A DNA stretch of 64,000 nucleotides from an uncultured SAR86 cluster bacterium (GTDB taxonomy: Bacteria > Pseudomonadota > Gammaproteobacteria > Magnimaribacterales > D2472), in the NCBI GenBank assembly GCA_902516285.1, contig CABXXT010000002.1, positions 62,001 to 126,000 on the forward strand, written 5' to 3'. The position numbers were made by a program, and so were the translations under genes. The notes below the pieces were generated by a model. It saw only the letters and a list, made by a program, of their open reading frames with translations, was not told where the DNA came from and ran no database searches. The first letter of the stretch is position 1; each line of letters starts with the position of its first letter. Positions 28,936-37,584 of this stretch are shown piece after piece.

Positions 28936-29441
28936 TGACTGTTATATGCCTCTAGCCTATCAATCCTTATAGATATGTCTCTGAGCTGCTTTCGTATTTC
29001 TCTATATTTAACATCTTGGTATATCTCATTGGAGCTATAAAGTCTTTTCACAATAGCATAAGTAAAGATGGCTGGTAAATTGCCAAAATATTTATCGATG
29101 AGGTAGATTAAATCAATATCAGATTTATATAAAGCATTAAAAAGCACAATAGCAATTTCTGTGTTTCCAAATATTATGTTTTTATTTATTTTTCCAGTAG
29201 CAAGTATTTTTAATAAATCTATAAGAGATGCTTTAATTTCAAAATCATAAATATTTTCATTAAAATTAATATAAGAATTTTCACCATTTATTGTTATATA
29301 GATATCTTGGTGTCCTTTGATATTTAAAAAAAAAGTCAATGGTGATATATCACGAAGTGTTTTTTTTAAATTTGGAGAGGATTCTTCTATACTTTTAAAA
29401 AAATTATCAAAACTTTTTTTGATATTAATCATTGTATGCAA
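28932..29441 (-). CDS. ubiJ: UbiJ accessory factor (SCP2 domain)
   Basis: The 169-residue protein lies between ubiE and ubiB, the position of ubiJ. It has an N-terminal SCP2-like lipid-binding pattern (about 25-110) and a C-terminal helical/coiled-coil region (IRKQLRDISIRIDRLEAY). UbiJ with UbiK organises the soluble ubiquinone biosynthesis complex. It overlaps ubiE by 17 bases if the first ATG is used; a second ATG three codons in would reduce this to eight. Context carries much of the assignment. Confidence 0.85.
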   Translation of the reverse strand: MHTMINIKKSFDNFFKSIEESSPNLKKTLRDISPLTFFLNIKGHQDIYITINGENSYINFNENIYDFEIKASLIDLLKILATGKINKNIIFGNTEIAIVLFNALYKSDIDLIYLIDKYFGNLPAIFTYAIVKRLYSSNEIYQDVKYREIRKQLRDISIRIDRLEAYNSQ

Positions 29442-30165
29442 TATGAATTGATACTACGCCATTAAGCAAGTTATAAAACTTACAATCTTTAAAGCCTGAT
29501 TCTATAATCATATTTTTCAGAAGTTCTTGATCTGGGTGCATTCTTATTGACTCAGCTAAATATTGATAACTATCGGAATCATTTGCAAGAAGCGACCCTA
29601 ATTTAGGAAGTACATTAAAAGAATACCAATCATAAACTTTTGAAAAAAATGGATTAACGGGTTTAGAAAATTCAAGCACTAACAATTTGCCATTTTTTTT
29701 TAAGCTCCTTCTCATTTCTTTAATACCCTTTTCTTTATTAGTAAAGTTTCTTAAACCAAAACCTATAGTAATGAGATCAAATGTTTTATTTTTGAAAGGT
29801 AATTGCTCGCCATTTAATTGGCAAAATTTACAATTAGAGCTGAAACTCTCATCAATAGCCCTATTTCTCCCCTCGTTCAACATATCATAGTTAATATCAG
29901 TCATAAAAATAGTTGTTTCTGGATATTCTTTAGAAATAAGCTTAGGTATATCTCCAGTTCCACTTGCTATGTCAAGAATTACATCATTTTTTCCGACTGC
30001 AGCGAGTTCAACCAATATTCTTTTCCAAAGTCTATGCATGCCAAAAGACATTGCATCATTCATTAAGTCATAATTTTCTGAAACAGAAGTAAATACCTCA
30101 CCAACAAATTTACTCTTTTCTGATTCTTGGACTTCTTTAAATCCAAAATGAGTTTTTTTATTCAT
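29425..30165 (-). CDS. ubiE: Ubiquinone/menaquinone methyltransferase UbiE
   Basis: The 246-residue SAM-dependent methyltransferase contains NYDLMNDAMSFGMHRLWKR, the SAM-binding DIASGTGDIPKLI, ITIGFGLRNFTNKEKGIKEM and LLVLEFSKP, which identify UbiE. It methylates carbon of the demethylated quinone ring. It heads the ubi-tat run immediately downstream of rsgA on the same strand. Confidence 0.97.
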   Translation of the reverse strand: MNKKTHFGFKEVQESEKSKFVGEVFTSVSENYDLMNDAMSFGMHRLWKRILVELAAVGKNDVILDIASGTGDIPKLISKEYPETTIFMTDINYDMLNEGRNRAIDESFSSNCKFCQLNGEQLPFKNKTFDLITIGFGLRNFTNKEKGIKEMRRSLKKNGKLLVLEFSKPVNPFFSKVYDWYSFNVLPKLGSLLANDSDSYQYLAESIRMHPDQELLKNMIIESGFKDCKFYNLLNGVVSIHIAYND

Positions 30166-31026
30166 TCATTGCCCGTCTCTAAATTTTATAAAATTATTGT
30201 ATCTACTTTTACTTAGAACGCCATCTTCTAAGCCTTTGATTACATTACAACCTTCGTTATTAATATGATTACAATTATTAAATTTACAACCTTTGGATAA
30301 TTCTAAAATTTCTTTAAATCCATATATAATTTTTTTTGCAGGATATTCAAGTATCTCAATGTCACGCATGCCTGGTGAGTCAATGATTTTTGTATCACCT
30401 GATATCTCATACAAAGACGAAATTGAAGTGGTATGAACACCCTGATCATTAGATAAGTTATTAGTTTTAAGGTTTTCGCCTATTATTTTTGAAGTAAGCG
30501 TTGATTTACCGGCTCCCGAATTACCGACAAAAAGTATAGATTTATTTTTAATATAATTTTTTAACTCCTCAAGATTATCCTCATATTTAGCTGAGATGTT
30601 AATTATCTTCATATTAATTTTCTTATAGATATTTATTTTTTCTATGTAGGTACTGTCACACTCCATATCAATTTTATTATTCACAATAAACGATTTAATA
30701 TTTGAGAGTTTTGTCTTTAGAATCCATTTATCTATAAATTCTGAAGATGTATTTGGCTTAGGTGACATTAATAATCCAACATGCGTAATATTGGCTGCAA
30801 AAAAATTTTCTTTATTACGATACTTCTTTGATATAACAGTGGATCTTGTCTTAATCTTTAAAATTTTTCCGAGTAGTTTTTTACTATCTTGGATTATTTC
30901 TACTTCGACATTATCACCAACAACAACATTCTTTATTGCTAAACACTCTAATTCAAATGCATGTGTCTTTACTAAACAACTATTTGAGTAAAACTTTGTA
31001 ACTTGTCCAGTTTGAACTTTTTTCAT
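30166..31026 (-). CDS. rsgA: Small ribosomal subunit biogenesis GTPase RsgA
   Basis: This is a circularly permuted GTPase: an OB-fold at the N-terminus, then G4 (VNNKIDME), G1 (FVGNSGAGKSTL), G3 (IDSPGMRD) and a zinc site CKFNNCNHINNEGC. It acts late in 30S maturation. The ORF track begins at 31086, but the first 20 residues form a spurious hydrophobic stretch that also overlaps the divergent orn start. I therefore place the start at the ATG at 31026 (MKKVQTGQVTKFYS), which begins the OB-fold and gives about 286 residues. rsgA opposite orn is conserved in gammaproteobacteria. Confidence 0.92.
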   Translation of the reverse strand: MKKVQTGQVTKFYSNSCLVKTHAFELECLAIKNVVVGDNVEVEIIQDSKKLLGKILKIKTRSTVISKKYRNKENFFAANITHVGLLMSPKPNTSSEFIDKWILKTKLSNIKSFIVNNKIDMECDSTYIEKINIYKKINMKIINISAKYEDNLEELKNYIKNKSILFVGNSGAGKSTLTSKIIGENLKTNNLSNDQGVHTTSISSLYEISGDTKIIDSPGMRDIEILEYPAKKIIYGFKEILELSKGCKFNNCNHINNEGCNVIKGLEDGVLSKSRYNNFIKFRDGQ

Positions 31027-31067
31027 AATAAGAACAAAATACACTAAACAGGTAAATATAAGAAGAG

Positions 31068-31616
31068 ATGAAAACATTACAATCAAGAGATAATTTAATT
31101 TGGATTGATCTTGAGATGACTGGCCTAGATCCGAATAATGAAAAAATTATTGAAATTGCTACATTGATAACTGATTCTGATTTAAATATTATTGCTGAAG
31201 GACCTAATTTAATTATTTCTCAGTCCAATGAACTATTAGATGGTATGGATGAATGGAATCAAAAACAACATGGGTCTTCTGGATTAACAGAACAAGTAAA
31301 AAAAAGTGATATAACTGAACAAATAGCAGAGATTGAAACATTAGAATTTATTTCTAAATATGTTGGAGAAAAAGTATCTCCAATGTGCGGAAATACTGTG
31401 TCTCACGATAGAAGGTTTTTATCAAAATATATGCCGAGGCTTGAAGCATATTTTAACTACAGACATATTGATGTTTCTTCTTTCAAAGAAGTTGCTGTTA
31501 GATGGATGAATGAAGCACAAGTTTATGAAAAAAAGGGATCACACAGAGCTTTAGGAGATATTTTAGAATCAGTTGAGGAGTTAAGATTTTATAAAAAAAT
31601 TTTTATGCCAGATTAA
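31068..31616 (+). CDS. orn: Oligoribonuclease
   Basis: The 182-residue DEDD-family exonuclease has LIWIDLEMTGLDP (Exo I), CGNTVSHDRRFLSKYMP (Exo II) and HRALGDILESVEEL (Exo III with the catalytic His). It degrades 2-5 nucleotide RNAs, including pGpG, to mononucleotides. A good AAGAAGAG ribosome site precedes the ATG. Its stop is followed one base later by the convergent DUF1820 gene end. Confidence 0.97.
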   Translation: MKTLQSRDNLIWIDLEMTGLDPNNEKIIEIATLITDSDLNIIAEGPNLIISQSNELLDGMDEWNQKQHGSSGLTEQVKKSDITEQIAEIETLEFISKYVGEKVSPMCGNTVSHDRRFLSKYMPRLEAYFNYRHIDVSSFKEVAVRWMNEAQVYEKKGSHRALGDILESVEELRFYKKIFMPD

Positions 31617-31617
31617 A

Positions 31618-31944
31618 TCAATCTTTGCTATTCGAGGGTTGAATGTTTAATGGAAATTGAGTTACTTGCCCTTTATTTTCTTTAATTCTTGCTTCTCCAG
31701 TCTCATTAACTTCATCAATACGAATAATTGAATTAATAGGTATATAGCTTCTATCAACTTTTGAGAACTCATTCTTTAATTTTTCAGAACTAGGATCGAC
31801 TACTAGCTGTTTGTCTTTATTGAAGATATACTCTTCCACCTCGATGAAACCATACATATCGCTTTGATAAATTTGTTTAGCAAAAACTTCATAAATTTCC
31901 CCAAGTTGAATGAAAATTATCTTGTAAACACTTTTTGATTTCAT
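31618..31944 (-). CDS. DUF1820 family protein
   Basis: The 108-residue protein has the family core YKIIFIQLGEIYEVFAKQIY, then SDMYGFIEVEEYIF and SYIPINSIIRIDEV. DUF1820 proteins are small cytosolic proteins found in gammaproteobacteria, commonly next to miaB. No function is established. Its start faces miaB with a 56-base divergent promoter region. Confidence 0.85.
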   Translation of the reverse strand: MKSKSVYKIIFIQLGEIYEVFAKQIYQSDMYGFIEVEEYIFNKDKQLVVDPSSEKLKNEFSKVDRSYIPINSIIRIDEVNETGEARIKENKGQVTQFPLNIQPSNSKD

Positions 31945-32000
31945 GATACTAATTATATGGGAACTAAATGCGAGAATAAAAGTTATAGAAACATATTAAG

Positions 32001-33326
32001 ATGACAAAAAAATTATTTATCAAAACTCACGGATGTCAGATGAATGAGTATGATTCTGCAAAAATGTTTGACTTGCTTGAGGAAAAAGAAAATTTTGAAT
32101 TAGCAAAATCTGAGGATGAAGCTGATTTATTGATATTAAATACATGCTCAATAAGAGAAAAAGCTCAAGAAAAGGTATTCCATCAAATTGGTAGGTGGAG
32201 AAAAATAAAAGAAAAAAATCCAAATTTGAAGATAGCAATAGGAGGCTGTGTTGCATCTCAGGAAGGAGAAAAAATCATTAAAAGAGCTCCAGCAGTTGAT
32301 ATAGTTTTTGGTCCTCAGACTCTCCACAAGTTACCAGAGTTATACAACAAAAAAGAAAAAACTAATTTGAATCAAATTGATATTTCCTTTCCCAAACTAG
32401 AAAAATTTAGTCATATACCAATTCAAGGAACAGGAGAGCCCTCCGCTTTTGTCTCTATAATAGAAGGATGTAATAAATATTGCTCATTCTGTGTTGTACC
32501 AAAAACTAGAGGACATGAGGTTTCAAGAACTATTGAAGACATATTGAACGAAATATCAGTACTTGCAGACAATGGAACAAGAGAAATTCATCTGCTAGGG
32601 CAGAATGTAAATAATTTCAAAGGAACTTTCAAAGGAGAAAAATCATCTTTGGCTAAACTTATTGAATTGACAGCTAAGATAGAAAATATTGAGAGAATAA
32701 GATATACAACCAGTCATCCTCATGAATTTAAAGATGACTTAGTTGAGGTTTATGACAAAGTTCCGCAACTTGTAAGTCATGTTCATCTTCCTGTTCAAAG
32801 TGGGTCAGACAGAATTTTAAAATTAATGAGACGGAGATATAACATTGAAAAATATCTCAATTTGGTAGAGAGAATTAGAGATGTTAGACCTAGCATGAGT
32901 TTCTCATCTGACTTCATAGTAGGATTCCCTGGTGAAACTGATGTAGATTTTCAAAAAACAATGGAACTTATAAATGAAGTAAAGTTTGATGAATCATTTA
33001 GTTTTATTTATAGTCCAAGACCCAATACAACCGCATCAGATATGGCTGATGATGTTACAAAGGACGAAAAGAAAAAAAGACTTAACATCCTTCAAGATAG
33101 GCTAAATCAATTGTCATTTGGTTTTAGTAGAAAAAAAGTTGGCTCTATACAAAATTGTCTTGTGTATGGACAGTCAAAAAGAGATCCAGGACAACTTCAA
33201 GGAAGAACAATTTGCAATAGAATTGTCAACTTTCCTTCAAATGATATTGATTTAGTAGGTCGATTGATTAATATTAATATAAAAGAAGCTTTACCTAATT
33301 GTTTAAGAGGCAACATACATAATTAA
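32001..33326 (+). CDS. miaB: tRNA-2-methylthio-N6-isopentenyladenosine synthase MiaB
   Basis: The 441-residue radical-SAM methylthiotransferase has the three N-terminal cluster cysteines in [18 protein letters not shown] and [11 protein letters not shown]. It also has the radical SAM motif CNKYCSFC with GxGEPS upstream and a C-terminal TRAM domain. It adds a methylthio group to i6A37 in tRNA. It leads the operon miaB-phoH-ybeY-corC-lnt-ldt, with each junction overlapping or touching. Confidence 0.97.
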   Translation: MTKKLFIKTHGCQMNEYDSAKMFDLLEEKENFELAKSEDEADLLILNTCSIREKAQEKVFHQIGRWRKIKEKNPNLKIAIGGCVASQEGEKIIKRAPAVDIVFGPQTLHKLPELYNKKEKTNLNQIDISFPKLEKFSHIPIQGTGEPSAFVSIIEGCNKYCSFCVVPKTRGHEVSRTIEDILNEISVLADNGTREIHLLGQNVNNFKGTFKGEKSSLAKLIELTAKIENIERIRYTTSHPHEFKDDLVEVYDKVPQLVSHVHLPVQSGSDRILKLMRRRYNIEKYLNLVERIRDVRPSMSFSSDFIVGFPGETDVDFQKTMELINEVKFDESFSFIYSPRPNTTASDMADDVTKDEKKKRLNILQDRLNQLSFGFSRKKVGSIQNCLVYGQSKRDPGQLQGRTICNRIVNFPSNDIDLVGRLININIKEALPNCLRGNIHN

Positions 33327-34288
33327 TGTCAAAAGATTCTGCTTTAACCAACTTTGAATTAAATCCATCAGATGCAAACATAATGGTTAGATTTGTTGGC
33401 GAGTTAAATAAGAACCTTAAATTTATTGAAAAAACTTTCAATGTAAAAATTTTTCAAAACGGGAATCAGATTAAAATTCAAGGATCTAAAAAAGATATTA
33501 CTCTTTCAGAAGATGCGTTAAAAAGACTATATGCTACAGCTGACCAAGGTATAGAAATAACAAAAGAAACACTTCATCTTTGTATTCAGGATTTAAATAT
33601 GGAAAAAGATAGCCATGAGATAGTTATTAAAACACCAAAAAAAAGCATTATTCCAAGAAGTAGAAACCAAAAAATATTTTTAAATAATATTACTGAGAAT
33701 GAAATAAACTTTGGAATTGGGCCTGCAGGAACAGGCAAAACTTATCTAGCTGTGGCAGCAGCAGTTGATGCACTTCTCAAAGAAAAAGTTGATAGAATTA
33801 TTCTTATAAGACCAGCTGTTGAGGCTGGAGAAAAACTTGGTTTTTTACCTGGAGATCTTTCGCAGAAAGTTGATCCATATTTACGCCCTCTCTACGATGC
33901 TTTGTATGAAATGCTTGGCATAGAAAAAACAGAAAAATTTTTAATTAGAGGAATAATAGAAATTGCTCCTTTAGCTTATATGAGAGGGAGAACACTTAAT
34001 AATTCCTTTATTATTGTTGATGAAAGTCAAAATACTACAAAAGAGCAAATGAAAATGATCTTAACAAGAATGGGATTTGGTTCAAATCTTGTTATCAATG
34101 GAGATTTGACTCAAGTGGATTTACCAAAAAACATTAAATCAGGTTTATCTCATGCCATAGAAGTCATTAATGGTACTGATGGTATAGGATTTACTACATT
34201 TGAATCAGTTGATGTCGTAAGACACCCTCTTGTAAAAAAAATAATAGATGCTTACAAATTCTATCAAGATAAATGGGTTGCTAAGTGA
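33326..34288 (+). CDS. ybeZ: PhoH-like ATPase (YbeZ)
   Basis: The 320-residue protein has a KH-like N-terminal region and the PhoH P-loop ATPase domain: FGIGPAGTGKTYLAVAAAVD, IILIRPAVEAGEKLGFLPGD and FIIVDESQNTT. YbeZ works with the RNase YbeY in RNA metabolism. The first base of its ATG is the last base of the miaB stop, and its own stop overlaps the GTG start of ybeY. Confidence 0.95.
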   Translation: MSKDSALTNFELNPSDANIMVRFVGELNKNLKFIEKTFNVKIFQNGNQIKIQGSKKDITLSEDALKRLYATADQGIEITKETLHLCIQDLNMEKDSHEIVIKTPKKSIIPRSRNQKIFLNNITENEINFGIGPAGTGKTYLAVAAAVDALLKEKVDRIILIRPAVEAGEKLGFLPGDLSQKVDPYLRPLYDALYEMLGIEKTEKFLIRGIIEIAPLAYMRGRTLNNSFIIVDESQNTTKEQMKMILTRMGFGSNLVINGDLTQVDLPKNIKSGLSHAIEVINGTDGIGFTTFESVDVVRHPLVKKIIDAYKFYQDKWVAK

Positions 34289-34731
34289 GTTTGAACATTT
34301 CAATGTCAAATAGTTACTGCTTAGATAAAAATTTAGAAAATAAATTAATCAAAGCTTTTGAATATTTATGTTCCAAAGAAGAAATTTCTAATTCCTCTAT
34401 AAATTTTAGAATTTTAAATGATAGCGAAATGACAAAATTGAATAAAAAATTTAGAAAAAAAAATAAATCCACTAATGTGCTATCTTTTACAAATGAAGAT
34501 ATTTCAAAGTCTCTGACAGGAAATCTTGGTGACATTGCAGTTAGTTATGAATTTTTAGAAGAGGAGTCAAAACAATTAAATAAAAATTTTGATGATCATA
34601 TTATTCACATGTTAATTCATGGCGTATATCATATATTAGGTCTTGATCATGAAAATGATGCAACCGCTAATAAAATGGAGAATAAAGAAATAGAATTGCT
34701 AAAAGAATTAAATATTAAAAATCCATATTAA
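34285..34731 (+). CDS. ybeY: Endoribonuclease YbeY
   Basis: The 148-residue metalloprotein has the zinc motif HGVYHILGLDH (H-x3-H-x5-H), together with the preceding strand NVLSFTNED and GDIAVSYEFL. YbeY takes part in 16S rRNA 3' maturation and ribosome quality control. The start is a GTG overlapping the ybeZ stop codon. Confidence 0.95.
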   Translation: MSLNISMSNSYCLDKNLENKLIKAFEYLCSKEEISNSSINFRILNDSEMTKLNKKFRKKNKSTNVLSFTNEDISKSLTGNLGDIAVSYEFLEEESKQLNKNFDDHIIHMLIHGVYHILGLDHENDATANKMENKEIELLKELNIKNPY

Positions 34732-35585
34732 TGAACCAAAAACTAAATAACGAAGAATCTAAACCTCCCTCGAAAATTTTAAATAAATTAAAAAAATACT
34801 TTAGAAATCCTTTTTTTATAAAAACACAAAGTATTTCTGAGGTAACAGATTTTCTTAAAGACGCTGCAGATCAAAATATTATTGATAGAGAGGCTGAGTC
34901 AATCGCAAGTAAAGCAATAAGATTAGGTAACATAACTGTGAAAGAAATTATGATTCCAAAAGTTGACATGGTCACAATTCAAATCGCAGAAAATTCTACT
35001 GAAATAATAAATAAGATTATTGATTCTGGACACTCAAGATATCCAGTTCTTGGCAATGAAAGAAATGAAGTTGAAGGCATATTGTTAGCAAAAGATATTC
35101 TGCCAAAGCTATTTAAAGAATCCTTGGATTTTAACTTAAATGAAATGCTCAGAGACCCAAACGTAGTTCCTGAGACAAAAAAAGCTGATTCTTTATTAGA
35201 GGAGTTTAAGAAAGATAGATCACATATGGCAGTTGTGATTGATGAATACGGTGAAATATCGGGATTAATAACTATTGAAGATATTCTAGAAGAGTTAGTA
35301 GGAGAAATTGAAGATGAACATGACTTTGAAGAGGAAGAAATAATTGAGATTTCTAATAATAGTTATATTGTTGACTCAAAGATCGAATTAGAAGAGTTTA
35401 TAAGTTTCTTCAAACTTAAAACAGATCCACTCACTATAGATGCTGAAACTTTAGGTGGTTTATTCATCTCTAAATTTGGAGTGCTTCCAAAAATTGGTGA
35501 CAAAATAAAACTTGAAAAACTGAGTATAGAAGTTTCAGATACAGATAATAGAAGAATAAAGAAATTAGCCGTTACAAAAAATTAA
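34731..35585 (+). CDS. corC: CorC/YbeX family CBS-domain protein
   Basis: The 284-residue cytosolic protein has two CBS domains (about 65-195), beginning IMIPKVDMVTI and with a second block ending DEYGEISGLITIEDILEELV. A C-terminal CorC_HlyC domain (about 205-280) follows. It is linked to magnesium/cobalt homeostasis and, in E. coli, to ribosome function with its operon partners YbeY and YbeZ. It touches both neighbours by one base. Confidence 0.93.
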   Translation: MNQKLNNEESKPPSKILNKLKKYFRNPFFIKTQSISEVTDFLKDAADQNIIDREAESIASKAIRLGNITVKEIMIPKVDMVTIQIAENSTEIINKIIDSGHSRYPVLGNERNEVEGILLAKDILPKLFKESLDFNLNEMLRDPNVVPETKKADSLLEEFKKDRSHMAVVIDEYGEISGLITIEDILEELVGEIEDEHDFEEEEIIEISNNSYIVDSKIELEEFISFFKLKTDPLTIDAETLGGLFISKFGVLPKIGDKIKLEKLSIEVSDTDNRRIKKLAVTKN

Positions 35586-37036
35586 TGAAATTAAGTAATA
35601 CCTTGTATCCATTTCTTTTTGGACTCATAGGTATATTTGCTTTCTCACCCTTCTCGATCAAGTTTCTTATATTCATATCTTACATCTATTTAATTAAGGC
35701 CATACTTTACAAAGAGAGAAACGCATTAACAAAACTATTTTGTTGGGGTATAGGGCATTGGGGTTTTGGAATGTCATGGTTAATAGTGAGCATTTACTAT
35801 TATGGAGAAGTTGATTTAACAACATCAATACTCATTTTTAGTTTGTTAGTCATATTACTAACTTTTGTATTTACTATCCCTCTTTTGCTAGCTATTACTT
35901 TAATATCAAGTTTAAAAATTAAATCAAAACCAACGAAAATAATATTGGTATCTGGAATATTTCTTCTTACAGAATTCACAAGATACTTCTTTCTAAATGG
36001 TGTTCCATGGTTAATTCCAGGGAATATATTTCTAGATACTATTACTCAAAGTACTTATTCTGTATTTGGTGTATCTTTTGCTTCATTACTAATTTATTTA
36101 ATTTGCTCAATCATAGTTCAATATAATAAAAGCAAAATTACTGCCATAGCATTAGTATTTTTATTTATTTCTTTGATACCTCAAAATAGTAATATCATTA
36201 TTAATAATGGTATTTTCGTTACTGCAATCCAGCCCTCATCAAATCCTTTTTTAAAGTATGAAAAAGATTATTATCAAAAGATCGAGAAAAATTTACTAAC
36301 ATTAATCAAGCAAAGTTCTCAAAGCTCAAAATTAATTGTTCTTCCTGAGGCTGAACTGCCCTATCATGATAAGTCTGAGAAATTTAATAGTTTTTTATCA
36401 AAAATTAATAACAAAGAAAAATTATTGCTTGGAACATGGCATTATGATGAAAATAAACTTTTTAATGCTTTTTTGAATGTAAAAACTGATCAAATATACA
36501 AAAAAATACATTTAGTGCCATTTGGCGAATATATTCCATTTTTTAAATCATTAAGAGGATTAATTGATTTCTTTAATTTACCTATGTCAAATGTAGATCA
36601 TGGTTCAAAAAATCAAAGTAAAATGACTGTTTTTAATGGTCTGGAAGTTTCTACACCTATATGTTTTGACATGGCTTTTCCAAGAACAGTTCGATTAATG
36701 AACAAAAGTTCACTTTTTATGATAAATATCTCAAATGATACTTGGTTTGGAGAATCTATTGGACCATATCATCACTTAAGTATTGCTAGAATAAGATCAA
36801 TTGAAAATAATAGATGGACTTTAAGAGCTACTAATGACGGATTTTCAGCAATAATATCAAATAAAGGAACAATTGTTGATAAATTAGAAAAAGGTGATTC
36901 TAATATACTTGAGGGATATATTGATTTGATATATAAAAGTAGTTTTTATAATAAAATTGGCTATATTTTTTCTTATTTAATATCATTTATTTTAATTTCT
37001 TCAATTATAATTAGGTTCTTATGGTTAAGATTTTAA
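35585..37036 (+). CDS. lnt: Apolipoprotein N-acyltransferase
   Basis: The 483-residue protein has about seven membrane segments and a nitrilase-like periplasmic domain. The catalytic triad candidates are Glu in VLPEAELPYH, Lys in YKKIHLVPFGEYIP and Cys in TPICFDMAFPR. It adds the third acyl chain to lipoproteins, consistent with lipobox proteins elsewhere in the window. It overlaps the L,D-transpeptidase gene by 16 bases. Confidence 0.95.
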   Translation: MKLSNTLYPFLFGLIGIFAFSPFSIKFLIFISYIYLIKAILYKERNALTKLFCWGIGHWGFGMSWLIVSIYYYGEVDLTTSILIFSLLVILLTFVFTIPLLLAITLISSLKIKSKPTKIILVSGIFLLTEFTRYFFLNGVPWLIPGNIFLDTITQSTYSVFGVSFASLLIYLICSIIVQYNKSKITAIALVFLFISLIPQNSNIIINNGIFVTAIQPSSNPFLKYEKDYYQKIEKNLLTLIKQSSQSSKLIVLPEAELPYHDKSEKFNSFLSKINNKEKLLLGTWHYDENKLFNAFLNVKTDQIYKKIHLVPFGEYIPFFKSLRGLIDFFNLPMSNVDHGSKNQSKMTVFNGLEVSTPICFDMAFPRTVRLMNKSSLFMINISNDTWFGESIGPYHHLSIARIRSIENNRWTLRATNDGFSAIISNKGTIVDKLEKGDSNILEGYIDLIYKSSFYNKIGYIFSYLISFILISSIIIRFLWLRF

Positions 37037-37572
37037 AAAAGCTAACATTTCTGTCGTTAGTGATCTTTCTTTGCACAAAGATTTATTCAAATAGCTATGA
37101 AATTGTTGTTGATGTTTCTGAACAAAGACTTTATCTTAAGCAATTCTCGAAGATTGTAGAAAGTTTTCCCATTTCAACCTCAAAATATGGGGAGGGCAGC
37201 ATTGAGAATTCATTTAAAACCCCTCTAGGCTCCCATGAGATCAAAGAGAAAATAGGTGATAATGTGCTTTTAAATACTATATTTGTGGCAAGAAACAATA
37301 CTGGAAAAGTAGCAAATATTATTAAAAGCCCGATAAATACAGAAAGTGATCATGTCACGTCAAGAATTTTATGGCTCAATGGCCTTGAGAGTGGCATTAA
37401 TAATGGTCCTGGTGTTGACTCATACTCTAGATATATATACATTCACGGTACACATGAAGAAGGTCTTATTGGACAAAAAGCATCTCATGGATGCATTAGA
37501 ATGTTTAACAACGACGTTGTGTATCTATACGATATTGTAGAAAAAGGAACAAAAGTCTATATAAGAACCTAA
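37021..37572 (+). CDS. Periplasmic L,D-transpeptidase (YkuD domain)
   Basis: The 183-residue protein has a signal peptide (about residues 1-21) and a YkuD domain with the catalytic motif IHGTHEEGLIGQKASHGCIR (His and the SHGC nucleophile). Such enzymes make 3-3 peptidoglycan crosslinks or attach lipoproteins to the wall. No LysM or other binding module is present. It ends the miaB-to-lnt operon. Confidence 0.9.
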   Translation: MVKILKKLTFLSLVIFLCTKIYSNSYEIVVDVSEQRLYLKQFSKIVESFPISTSKYGEGSIENSFKTPLGSHEIKEKIGDNVLLNTIFVARNNTGKVANIIKSPINTESDHVTSRILWLNGLESGINNGPGVDSYSRYIYIHGTHEEGLIGQKASHGCIRMFNNDVVYLYDIVEKGTKVYIRT

Positions 37573-37584
37573 GTCTATGCAATT

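Noticed and set aside
31027-31086. Extended RsgA start at 31086 giving a hydrophobic N-terminal segment
   Set aside because: RsgA is cytosolic and begins with an OB-fold. The extension overlaps the divergent orn start and is best explained as upstream sequence read by chance.
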